In this document: one piece after another, positions 13,641-27,996 of the stretch
Position numbering within the stretch: the first letter of the stretch is position 1
How the letters are laid out: every line of letters begins with the position of its first letter
Assembly (NCBI GenBank): GCA_035236585.1
Contig: CP141136.1
Span: 56,561,136 to 56,625,135 of the forward strand
Length of the DNA: 64,000 nt
From: Warburgia ugandensis
Taxonomy: Eukaryota; Streptophyta; Magnoliopsida; Canellales; Canellaceae
Direction of reading: 5' to 3'
The notes under the pieces: generated by a model
Database searches by the model: none
Seen by the model: the letters and a program-made list of their open reading frames with translations, nothing else
Told to the model about the DNA's origin: nothing
Position numbers and translations under genes: made by a program

Positions 13641-14560
13641 GAAGTCAACCAACACTTTTACTAACAAGCCCAAAATGAAAGAGTTTTTATAGAAAAATTC
13701 TCTTGATAAGAAAGCACTTCATCTCATTAGTTTGGATAATGTTTTGAAATCCAAGTTTTCTAGAGGACTACGAATTAAAAGTCTATATTGTCTAGACAAA
13801 GCTTTCAAGATGAAACTAGAGAAAATTTATTATCTCAAAGGACTTAGCCAGAGCTTATGAACTCTAAGTTCCTAAGGAAATCATCTTTTGTTTATTTACT
13901 ACAAAACAGCCTCTAAAGTATCTCTTGCTTGGAGAGGGAATAATGTGCAGACTCATTTTGAAGACAAGTGTTCTTTGCATTTTAGGTAATGGCAAATCCA
14001 CCTCAATATGGAAGGATGATTGAATGGGATTTGGCCTTCTTGAGACCTAATGTCCATGTCAATGAATAGTTCCAATCTTAATCTTATAACTCCAAATTTC
14101 TTCTAAACATCCTCTGACCTATTATTTGTGCCTATCACCTCAATGAAATATGGTATGGTAGATGAATTCATCCATTCTAATAAACCATCATCATTGATCA
14201 TATTCTAAAGCATTAGTTTTCCTCCTAATCTTGTTTCCAATCTATGTAATCCCCAACATGAGAAGATTCTTGAAGTGTAGAACCAAAACTTTCTTATTGA
14301 ACAAAAAAATTGGTATCCCTGTTAAATAGATCTTGCCACTAAAAGGATTTATAAAAAAATTGTTTTGATGGGGCTTTAAATTATAATCAAGATCGTGGAG
14401 GTTCTGATAGAGTTCTTTGAGATTACAAAGGTTGCTTTATCATCACAAAGCAAATTACATTGGAAGGGATACTAATAACAAAGCTAAATATGACTTCTTT
14501 CTAGCTTATTCTTATATGTGATCTTCATTGTGTAGATACAAAATAATCATGGGACCTTTT
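13640..14560 (+). mobile_element. L1-type LINE 3' region (post-RT, RNase H), plus strand
   Basis: The + strand shows GLRIKSLYCLDKAFKMK near 13760-13815 (compare 'GLGIKDL..FNKALLAK'). It then shows an LGNGKSTSIWKDD motif near 13983-14020, which is the hallmark 'VGNGKSTSIWKDPW' of plant L1 elements. Finally an RNase H start, FDGALNYNQDRGGS...DYKGC, lies at about 14361-14440. Stops interrupt all three. It continues the RT remnant that ends near 12160 after an apparent insertion. Confidence 0.65.
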
Positions 14561-15305
14561 TTGTAACAAGATCTAAATATCTTTATTTTAAGAAAAGATC
14601 CATGCATTGAGGCATATTTTTATGTTTATTATACCATATTAGTTTGTGTGATTGTATTGATGCCTATTTTCTTAATTACATAATACCACTTATCTCATGA
14701 TATTATTACTTACTAGAGGTACAAATGTGAAATGGGAGTAACCAAAGCAATTGAAGTCATGATTGTTACATTTATGCATCTATTAAGAAAAAGTCATGAA
14801 AGTAATAATTATTATGACATCAAATTGTGATTAATTGGTGAAAGATGATGATTCAACCCCACATGAAAGATGTCATATTTCATAGATTAATCAAATTGGA
14901 GGAATGGGTTCTTACAATGGAAGAAGAAAATTCTAAATGTCTAGAGGTATAATATTTTCTTATTCTTAAAGCTTAGAACTAAATTAGCTTCAATTATGAG
15001 GACAATTAGCCAAACTGTTAAAGTACTATAGCTACTGCCTATTAGAGGGTTATAATGATGCACTTATTTGCTAAAAGTATTGGTAACACAGGTTGACATA
15101 CTTAAATCAAGTTGATTTATATACTTGCTGAGATAAAATATTAATAAATATCTCGAGGCTGGCAACAACAATGAGAGTGAAAATCCTCAAATGATAAAAT
15201 TTGAGGAAATAGAGGTTCTCATACCAACTTAAGAGTAAGCACTCCATGAGAAACAAGTTGTCAAACATCTATTGTACAAAATCCATAAGAAGTGAATAAC
15301 ATAGA
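14560..15305. other. AT-rich stretch left of LTR copy C, nothing firm
   Basis: No recognised protein. Because LTR copy C sits between this stretch and the copia remnant to its right, part of it may be the left portion of that copia element, but I found no motif to support this. Confidence 0.3.
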
Positions 15306-19169
<3,864 letters not shown>

Positions 19170-19385
19170 ATAAAGGATTGAGAAGGTCCTCAAAATCAAA
19201 AACATCAATTTCATTAGGTTGTAGTTCATATACAATAGTCTCACTGTGATATTGGCAAGGAATCTAAAGGTTGTTTAATGAGCCTTGAATAGAAAAAAAA
19301 AAAAAAAAACTCTAAGTTATAGTACAATTTCATGCTAGAAGAGAAAATTCAATAGAGTAATCATGTTTGAGATCTCATTAAATTG

Positions 19386-19745
19386 TCTAAGGAGTCAAGA
19401 TATTAGTTATAAATAGGTATATAAGGTAAAAAAGACTCACTTTGTAACATAGAACGATATAAGTGTAGAACCATAGCTAAGGCATTATTTATAAATAGGT
19501 AAAAAAGATTCACTTGGTAATGTAGATTGATAGAAATATAGAAATATAGCTAAGGTACAAGTTATAAATAGGTAAAAAAGACATGTTATAAATAAATCTA
19601 AAAATATCTAAGGCATTAGTTATAAATACATCTATTAATTGTCTAAGGAGTTAATGTATTAGTTATAATTAGGTCTATAATGTAAAGAAGACTCACTTAG
19701 TAATGAAGATTGACATACATTTAGAACTATAGCTAAGACATTCAC
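19386..19745. repeat. Irregular tandem repeat with CTAAGG-headed units
   Basis: Five or six units begin with CTAAGG or CTAAGA (19386, 19482, 19550, 19609, 19643, 19733). Most then run through TTAGTTATAAATAGGT, AAAAAGACTCACTT and GTAATGWAGATTGA modules, and some units lack internal modules. Unit lengths vary from about 35 to 95 bases. It sits just upstream of the copia pol remnant and has no coding potential. Confidence 0.65.
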
Positions 19746-19829
19746 TCAAAAGAAGGCATTGACTATTATGAGACATTTTATCTAATATTTCATAAGGACT
19801 AATAAGGATTATTATGCCTTTGGAAACTT

Positions 19830-20335
19830 TTGTTTAGAGCTATATTACTAGATGGGAAAACAACCTTACTAAATGGTAATCTAAAATAAGTCTACATGAT
19901 GCAACCAAAAAGGCTTTGCCTAAAAAAAGATAAAGAACTAGTTTGCAAACTGAGTAAATTTGTATACATACTTAAGTAAGCTTCCTACTAATAGTTCTTT
20001 ATTTGGTTTCATGGAGAATGTCATAGATTAATGGGTATGACTTAAAGACATTGTGAGCAAATTTATTATATATATGGATGATATCATGCTTGCCAAATCT
20101 AGTACATTAGTGCTCCTATGATAATTATGCTTCATTGTTCTCCTTTAAAAACAGCAAAAGCGAGAACCAAAATAAGTACGTCAACATAAAGTACTTAAAG
20201 TAGAAGAGAATGTTTAAAACCATCTAATGTTTATTAATCATCAAAGGATCAACTAATGATATCATATCTCATGACACAAGGACTTTTACCTAAATTGTTT
20301 ATGGAGCATTGGATCGTATTAGTTTCCATTAGTTA
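19830..20335 (+). mobile_element. Ty1/copia pol remnant (RT and RNase H tail)
   Basis: Translation near 19850-19975 gives KTTLLNGNLK, VYMMQPK, then ELVCKLSKFVYILK. This matches the copia RT block 'DVKTAFLNGNLEEEVYMEQP...LVCKLKKSLYGLKQ'. An IIYMDDIMLAKS box at about 20065-20100 is the catalytic 'YVDD' site with one aspartate pair kept. Near 20245-20320 a frame reads MTQGLLPKLFMEHW, like the copia RNase H tail 'DPLTKGLPPKVFKEH'. The part between is deleted and several stops are present, so the element is dead. Confidence 0.65.
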
Positions 20336-20767
20336 GCATTCTTTTTAAAGTTGTTATTTCTACATTTGAACATGACGAGTTTTGAATATTGCAATATCTA
20401 TGATTATGTTAGTTAAAAATTTTCTCATTTTGTATGTACATAAAGCATACAGATAACATATTTTTAATCATGATAAGTGAGGCTAAACTCCAAGTATAAG
20501 TATTTATTAGCTTATTATAAAGAATAATGTCACATAAAGTGCTCAAATAAAGGAAAATATTTGCACAATAATGCATGAAAGGGGATTTTCACTTAATAGA
20601 GTAGCTACAACCACGATTCATGCAATGATGATAATTTAATTTATTAAAGTTTTTTATGAGTGGCACAAGGTTATTTCATTTCCAAATGCAGAGCCACAAA
20701 TTATTTAATTATACTATCTAAGTCTTTGTGAGAATTTTTTTATGTCAATACAAGCCAAGTGAGAGAA

Positions 20768-21147
20768 TGTTAAAAATTTTAAATCAAATACATAATATGG
20801 CATTGCCACATTGAGTTTGTACTTTAGAAGTTTACTTTATTTGAAAGTAGTAATGAGAAAATAAAGTGATTGAAGTAACCTATTTCTACTAGTCCGAGTT
20901 ATAATAGTGACATCATTTGGAAGACTTTTATCTACAATTTCTCAAAGTCTCCCATCGCAACATACATACTTGCTTGATGATAGCATGTATATAAAGACAA
21001 ATGTCTTTGCGGAATGCACTAACCTTGCAAGAGAACTAGAGTTTAAGATTCCATCATCTCTTCTATAAGGACTTGTTAAAAGGTTAGAAGCTTTACCCAT
21101 CAAAATATAAAGATTTGAGATTCAAGTTCAATATCAGCATACTAACA
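20768..21147 (+). mobile_element. Copia 3' LTR (approximate)
   Basis: A purine-rich tract, AAGTGAGAGAA, ends at 20767 directly before TGTTAAAAATTTTAAATC. This matches the usual copia polypurine tract and LTR start. A TATAAAGA box lies near 20990. The right end is placed at CTAACA near 21147 as the first plausible CA end and is uncertain. No matching 5' LTR was found in the window. Confidence 0.45.
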
Positions 21148-21807
21148 CAACTAGAGGTAAGCAGTTCATTTTACATTTCAGATATTAAGTGAAATAAATA
21201 AGTTTTTACAATGATTTAATCTTAGATTGTTACACACAGTATTGGATGAAGACTTCTTCATCTTTTCTTCAAGCTTAGTAAGGTGCAACTATGAGCAAAT
21301 AGAGTTGATATACGCATTTGGATGGAGGACAATTAAGAGGATTTCTCAGTCAACAAATTATACAAATGACATTCACCGATCATCTTCCACCTTACGAGTT
21401 CAAAAAATTATGGAATCTCATTATCTTGTTTAGAGTTTTGGCATTTGTTTGACTTGTGCTTAAGAAAAAGATTTTGACAATAACAACCTTCAATGAATAG
21501 GTTGGCACCTTACTATGCGTGCTTTGTGGAAAGGACTATGTAACAACTCCAAAAAAAATTTATATCCTTTTATAGAAGTATAATTTGGAACTAGTAAAAC
21601 CATTAGATAGTGCTCGGAAAACGGAATCCAACAAGCCAAAGAACGCTCAAAACAGAGCCCGTATGAATAAGTTATGGGCCTTTGAAATCAAGGGCAAAAT
21701 GGTAAATAAAACACACAAAAAACAAAGAACACCATTTTTCAGGAGGGGGCCAAATTGATATTGGCACCCCCCCTTTCACGTTGCAAACCCGACGAAAAGT
21801 CGGGTCT

Positions 21808-21808
<1 letters not shown>

Positions 21809-21891
<83 letters not shown>
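21809..21891. repeat. (CT)n microsatellite, about 41 units
   Basis: A perfect CT run of about 83 bases, 270 bases into LTR copy A. It is on the same element strand, and in a similar position, as the run in copy C. Confidence 0.97.
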
Positions 21892-21893
<2 letters not shown>

Positions 21894-22196
21894 GGGCAAA
21901 ACCCTGCTTCGATCTGCCATAGGAACGGTGAGTTCCCTTTGCTCGAATCTCCCACCAGAGAGAGAAAGAATAGATCCCATGATCTGTTCTTCCAGCCAAG
22001 AACAGATCTCATTCTTCCGGCCTTGAAACCTTACCATCTCCGGCCGTCGTACGGGCTGCCTTTCACTGTAGCGTGTCTTTTCCCCAACGCAGGTCACCAG
22101 CTCTCCATCCCTCCTCTCGATCACCTTCCTCTTCACCGGCGTTTTCCCTTTCCCCTCCAACGATCGCACGTTTACGCTTCATTTAGATATCTACCA

Positions 22197-23040
22197 ATGG
22201 AAAACCCCCTTCATGCACACGAGAACCCTCCTCTCCGACAACCTAGCAAACCCCACCGCTTGGATCATCACGTTGTTGTACCTCCTTTCCCTTGTTCCTC
22301 TTTGCCTCCTTCCTAATAGTCCTCTACCTCACCGTGTCTCCCAATAGCATCCTAACTCTATCCACAAACCGTATCTCCCCACCGTACAATCCAACCCCAC
22401 CACAAACCTCCCTCCACCAGGTCTTCTTCGGCATCGCTTCTTCTGCCAAATACTTCCCTGCACGACAACAGTACATCAGCAAATGGTGGGACCCTCATCA
22501 AATGTGCGGATACGTCTTTCTCGACCGTCCGATCGGAAACACAAACACATCTGATCTCCTTTCTATTCGTATTTCGGAAGATACATCCCGATTTTTGTAC
22601 ACGTTCAAAGGCGGGTTACGATCGGTGATTCGGGTGGCTAGGATTGTTAGCGAGATAGTGGGGTTGAATCTGACGGATGTGAGGTGGTTTGTGTTTGGAG
22701 ATGATGATACGGTCTTTTTTCCGAGAGAATTTGTTAGCGACACTCGCAAAGTACGATCATGAACGGTGGTTTTATGTTGGGAGGAGTTCGGAGAGTGTGC
22801 AGTCCAATCTGGAGCATTCGTTTGATATGGCGTTTGGTGGAGGGGGTTTTGCGTTGAGCTCTCCGCTGGCTAGGGTTTTAGCTAGGGTTTTGGATTCTTG
22901 TTTGGAGAAGTATGCGCATTAGTATGTAGTGATTCTAGGATTTTCGCCTGTTTAGCGGAGCTTGGGGTTGGATTAATGCATGAGCAGGGATTTCATCAGT
23001 TGAGATTGAAGCACACGGGGTCGATTGTGAAGAAGAGTGC
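22197..23040 (+). pseudogene. DUF604 / fringe-like glycosyltransferase fragment (GT31-like), broken
   Basis: The ATG at 22197 opens a short basic N-terminus. After a frameshift near 22280 a hydrophobic segment, FLFASFLIVLYLTV, looks like the signal anchor of a type II Golgi protein. Then come VFFGIASSAKYFPARQQYI, the ISEDTSRF block, and the DxD metal site GDDDTVFF near 22695-22720. A second shift in the T-run leads to LATLAKYDHERWFYVGRSSES and AFGGGGFALSSPLA. A third shift after YAH (22920) leads to SDSRIFACLAELGVGLMHEQGFHQ, where similarity ends near 23010. These blocks in this order are the plant DUF604 family (usually about 450-550 residues), so roughly the first half is present. It lies wholly inside LTR copy A. 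Confidence 0.8.
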
Positions 23041-23559
23041 AATTAAAGCTAGTGGAATCCAGTGAACGCGTCACATGAGGTAGGTGGAAATTTAAGACTG
23101 CATGTCTAAATCATAAGATGCATATTATAAACATGATTTTAATTCTGCTTATAGACGTTATGAAATTTAAATGGTATGATTATATTCTACATGCTTTAAA
23201 TTGTAATGATAAAAATAATGTAATGAAAAGAATTGCATGTTATAATTGATGCTTATGCCTTGTATATCATGAATGTGAATTGTGAAATTATGTTTATGGT
23301 ACATGGGTACCATGTCAGTATTGATGATGTATGAGTCTAGGTTATAGGACACATCCTTGGTGGGTTATCACCAAATAAGTGAGGATGTTATTCTTATTAT
23401 GAAATATATGAACAAGCGAATTACTTGCTATTATGATTATTTTACATCCGGGCATGTAGTCCTGAGAGTTTTGCTTTAGACAGGCATAGGCCTGGGGATG
23501 CTATGCTAGGAGAGTTGTGAGGGTTTGGCCACCCGATCTCCGAAAGTGATTATGTTATG

Positions 23560-24300
23560 GATACCATGCACTATGTGTTGCAAAAAGTCGGGTGGGGCAA
23601 TCATGGGAAGGCCGCCACTGTGACATCCATGGTCCTCCCATGCGGACATGGATCTTGTGATTTCCACCGAGGATGGTATAGGTGGATTATTGAGCAGTTA
23701 TCCGGGCGCGCTGTACGGATTCTGACTGCATGCATAGTAGTCCTTATATTTGGTGCACTAGGGTGCATATCCTTGAGGGTTGCCAAAAGACACTGGAGTG
23801 CCCAAAAGACGCTGGTGAGGCAGTGTGAGGGCCAGGCAGTTGTGAGGGACCCAAAGAGGACAATATTATATACGTTGTGTATTCTGCCTACGGGACATGT
23901 GTATATGATGGCATTATGAGATGCCTTATATAATATGGCATGATGAGGGGTATGATTCTGAAACCCAGTATAGTTTGGAAATGCAAATTAGGTGACGTTG
24001 ATTATATTCATAATTTTGTATGTCCTTTAACAATTTTTATATATGTGTATTATTGTTATATTAATATGATTAAGGGAGTAGTTTCATATATGTTTCTTAT
24101 GGGTTAGTGAAGTGGTAGAATTGTATGTAGAGTATGGTTCATGGAATTGAAGTATTGTAAATATTTGGCTTACAAATGGGTTATTGAGATATGAAACATA
24201 TTGTAAATTCAAGTTAACCTAATTGTTATGGAAATGAATATTCTAATTACTATTGAATAATTAATGTATCTTAATATTTAGCATGCTTTTTAAACTCCCC
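23560..24300. other. Body of LTR copy A, non-coding
   Basis: The open frame at 23557-23919 has no family resemblance, and its sequence corresponds to LTR sequence shared in part with copy B in reverse. It is treated as LTR body. Confidence 0.5.
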
Positions 24301-24316
24301 TACCAAGCATAGCTTG

Positions 24317-24355
24317 CTGAGATATTGTAAATGTTTTATGTTTACAATATCTCAG
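24317..24355. other. Perfect 15-bp hairpin in LTR copy A
   Basis: CTGAGATATTGTAAA (24317-24331) pairs perfectly with TTTACAATATCTCAG (24341-24355) across a 9-base loop. It follows AGCTTG. Copy B has a different-sequence hairpin at the matching place (25979-26004). Confidence 0.8.
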
Positions 24356-24570
24356 ATACAGAAAGACAGGAGAAGATATACACAACAAAAGGAATCCAGC
24401 AACGATACTTCTACGCACAGGTATACGTTGTATTTAAAGCTTTTGTATTATATAGTTAGTCATTTGAATTGTGATATTGGACATTTAAGATAATGTTAGG
24501 GGGGCTATGCAAGTGAACCACTGGATGGGTCCTGTTTTTAGAAATAAATTTCTATCTTCTAAGAAAACTG

Positions 24571-24601
<31 letters not shown>

Positions 24602-24602
24602 A
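24571..24602. repeat. Compound (TA)n(TG)n microsatellite
   Basis: About 6 TA units followed by about 10 TG units, inside LTR copy A. Confidence 0.9.
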
Positions 24603-24773
24603 TAGTGTGAGCTTGAAGGTGACATGCGGGTTTTTGGAAAAATGAATTTCAAAGAAAAAATTTTCGCGGTTTTTGTATTTTAAAATTTAGAGGCGCGCCA
24701 TCTTTTGAAATAATTGCAAAAAAAAAAAAAAAAAAATCTTCATGAAAAAAAAAACCCGGGGTGTCACAGACTA

Positions 24774-25454
24774 TAAAGCTGTGGACTACTTATGTGGTGT
24801 TTGGTGATACAAGAAGTTTGGGCAAAAGGTCCATCGTGGTTAAAATATAGTGGGCACTGCCTCTCTCAGTTGGGAATATGTTGTTGCATGGAGAATTAAT
24901 TTCAAATCCTTAAAACCTAAACTTGTGTGGAGACTCTCATTCTACAATGCCCTTTGGTTGATATGGCGTAAAAAGAACATAGAATATTCTTCAACAAAAG
25001 TTCTCTACTTCACATTTTTTGCCACAAGAATTAAAAATAACATGGAAACAAACATAGGAGAATCCACCAGCAAATTACTTCAAGCTAAATTTTGATGGTT
25101 CTGCCCTTGGAGCACTCATAGAGGGTGATAGTTGTGGCATCCTTATAAATACCCATGGTAGTATCATCCTCTCATTCTATATTTTCATTGGGATTGCCTT
25201 CTCCAAAGAAGCAAAGATTCAAGCACCAACATTAAGGAGGGGTAGTTTACCATCAAGACATGTCTTCCCTACTCCAAGCAAATTGAATAGGATGGGTATT
25301 GGTTATTATCGTACTCTCAGCTTGGCACTATTTTCTTGTTCTCTCTTTAGAGTAGGGATTTTCCTATTCCTTTTTATCGTAGTGTTTTCTTTTTCTATTT
25401 TTGATGTTACTTGGTTCTTGCCTATTTGGTTGCATTGCTTGGCACCTAGCAGGA
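24774..25454 (+). mobile_element. L1-type LINE, zf-RVT to RNase H portion, between LTR copies A and B
   Basis: The left junction continues an L1 zinc-finger frame (CVLCGKD, about 21518-21538) across LTR copy A into YKAVDYLCGVW. WRLSFYNALWLIWRKKN follows at about 24930-24980, typical of the plant L1 linker ('..ALWLIWKERN'). Then an RNase H start, YFKLNFDGSALG...DSCGILINTHGSI, lies at about 25074-25160. Several stops are present. The right side continues across LTR copy B to a 3' tail at 30411-30530. The 5' limit is unclear, near 21440. Element order is therefore L1 first, LTR copies later. Confidence 0.7.
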
Positions 25455-25978
25455 TGTGACACCTGGGTTTTCTAAAACCATTTTTCCATATAATAATAAC
25501 ATTTAGTAAAATAGTAGGCATCCCTAAAAGAGAAAAAACTAATATATAATATAATTATGGTAATCATTTCAAAGGAAATTCCAAAAGAAAATCCAAAGGG
25601 GTCATCTAATCCATAACTATAAAGAAAACCGATACAATACAATACATAGCATGCCCAAATAAAAAACCAAAGCCTAATGAAATACCGGCCATGAGAAGAG
25701 ATAACAACAACAATGAATATAAATAGACCCCATGGTTCCATCCATCAAACACCACATTCCACTCTATCCTGTGAGACTATGTACATAATACAAATAAGAG
25801 TCAAGTCCATCACTGTTGTCATAATACAAGTTCATTTGTATAGCCCAAAAATGAGTTCAATGACAAGTAAATTAAAGCATACATCTAATCAGTCTCTGGC
25901 ACAATAGATGGTCCTCGGGGCCCTCTCTCTACTGCTGCTCCACCTGCTTGCCCTTAGCACTATCGTGCTCCAAATTTG

Positions 25979-26004
25979 AGGCATTATAACCTAGAGTAAT
26001 GCCT
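25979..26004. other. 8-bp hairpin in LTR copy B
   Basis: AGGCATTA (25979-25986) pairs with TAATGCCT (25997-26004) over a 10-base loop. On the element strand it follows AGCTTGCTA, as the hairpin of copy A follows AGCTTG at 24311, but the stem sequence differs. Confidence 0.6.
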
Positions 26005-27996
26005 TAGCAAGCTATTGTTTGTGTGAGTAATCACATGTAATATGGAATGAAATGTAATGGTGTGGTGTAAAAGTGCCGAAGTCATGATAGATCTCATGGA
26101 GTAAAATATTTATATAGTACATCAAATCAACAGGCATCAAGAATTAATTAAAGCATGAAAGATCATGTCTAAATAAAACAAGGGCAGTCAAAGCATGATT
26201 TACACCTGAACATAAAGATATTATATCCAATCACCATGGAATGCAATGCCATTCAAGGCATGAGTAATGCATGCTTATGCATTGATCAAAACAAAGGGAA
26301 ATCAGTTTTATCATCTAAAAATATGGATGCATGTCATGATAAATAGGGCGCTTATACACAATCATGTCCCAAGAGTGTCCCACTACACTCGCATCAATGG
26401 CAATAAGTACTCATTCCAAAACCTTAGGTCCCTCACTTGTAGCTCGCTCAACCTGTAGGCCCACCCACATAGGCTTCACCCTAAGGGTGCATTGTCCTGC
26501 AGTGGCAACCATTCCAAGGTATCAACCAATGCTGCTCACCATTGAGACCGAAATGGGAGACTAATGTCCGCCATGCATGGGGGATAGTCGAATGTGCGTG
26601 GGTGACCCACCCATGATTACCACAAACCACACGTAATTTGCCCACACATCTGGACTGGTGTTTATTATCCATAAGTTCAAAGGGGAAGTGGCCAACCCTA
26701 ATACCCTCATAGCATAGCACCCATCGAGCAGAAACACCCATCATAAATTGGCAAAAACATGAGATAAATCATATAAATTTCTAGGTGTAGTCAATCTCAA
26801 GAAGATCAAGTCAAAAGATATGCTATTACATCATCATCAATACATTAAAACAAGGTATAAATCATGTGGAGCAAGAAGTCATAACATCGATCATGTATGA
26901 TGAAAGTAGTCTCATGAAAATATAATACGACATAAAATCCATGCATCAAAGTTCCCAAGTAAATGTATCATGATCCATGAAATCAGGAAATTACTAAATA
27001 TAATCACCTGCCTCAATGCGCAAACTCCTAGCAGGCACGTACTACCTCAATTCACAAGTTTTGAAGTACCTGTCAGACCATAATACTACACTATGTCATT
27101 TACTACTTTAATTATGTCTTCATTATTCATCTATTTTATTTGGTGTTCCTCAATCCCCAAGAGTACATTAATCCATGAGATGATCCTTCTGATCTAGTAG
27201 TTAATCCTAAATTAATGATCCAAATCATCTAATTTATACTTTAGTTAAGCTAATCCATGTCTAGATGTTGGTTTTTCTAACATCTAATTAATCATCTATC
27301 AGCTTTGGTCATCAATTTAAGTTATGATTAGTCAATTTGGTGTCCCTTGATCATTAGGGACTAATTCCTCCCATCTAATTAAGTTTGAAGACGATCCAAC
27401 CATTGGATCATTCTTTATTGCTTAGATCTACCATTAGATTATCAATTCCAGTCTTACTCATCATAATTAGTTTAATCTAAGTGTATGTCAATTTGGTGGT
27501 CAAATTGTTCTCTGATTGTCAACCCTAAGGTTCATGATCATATCAATGGTCAAGATCACTTTTCTTGATGGATACTTAAAATATGTCCATCAATTTCACT
27601 AAATTATCTCCTAATTGATGTATTCATTCAATTTCTACGGCTTGATCATCAATTGATCAAGCTAATCTAAGTTTTTAGATAAGATTTTGAGATATGATCT
27701 AATTAAAAGTGGTCAAATCAAGGTTTTGATGTCAAATCTAGGTTTGCGTCGCCTAGATGAATCTAATAGATGTCTCGAATCATGATTTGGATCTCTATAG
27801 CCCCTATAATTGTCAAATCAAGTTTCAGATCTATTTTAACAGTCCAAATAAATTTTGGGTCTAAATATAAATAAAAATCAATGTCACGGTGACGCTCCAT
27901 GCCCATGACACCCCCGGAACGCACCTTCGTGCATCTCCGTCACCAAGACGCACGCAGTGCATTTTGGGCGTTAGGACATGCCGGCATCCAATCGCA

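Larger units (their letters stand above)
21539..24768 (+). mobile_element. LTR-like element copy A (solo-LTR-like, 3.2 kb) carrying a gene fragment
   Basis: It starts TGTAACAACTCC and ends CCCGGGGTGTCACA, giving imperfect inverted ends TGTRACAMCYCC. The 5 bases before it (GACTA, 21534-21538) and after it (GACTA, 24769-24773) are identical, a clean LTR-type target duplication. Removing it restores an L1 zinc-finger reading frame, CVLCGKD then YKAVDYLC, across the junction. It shares a GCTATGCTAGGAGAGTTG-type block near 23500 with copy B in reverse. It contains a CT microsatellite, a broken DUF604 gene fragment and a strong hairpin near its 3' end. No gag-pol and no second LTR were seen. Confidence 0.75.

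Noticed and set aside
19386-19745. Repeat-spacer pattern considered as CRISPR-like
   Set aside because: The repeats are irregular and degenerate, spacers are not unique, and the DNA is plant nuclear.
21672-22169. 165-codon minus-strand frame opposite the DUF604 region
   Set aside because: It spans the CT microsatellite and LTR sequence; the real similarity is on the + strand.
23557-23919. 120-codon frame considered as a gene
   Set aside because: It lies in LTR body sequence partly shared with another copy and has no family resemblance.
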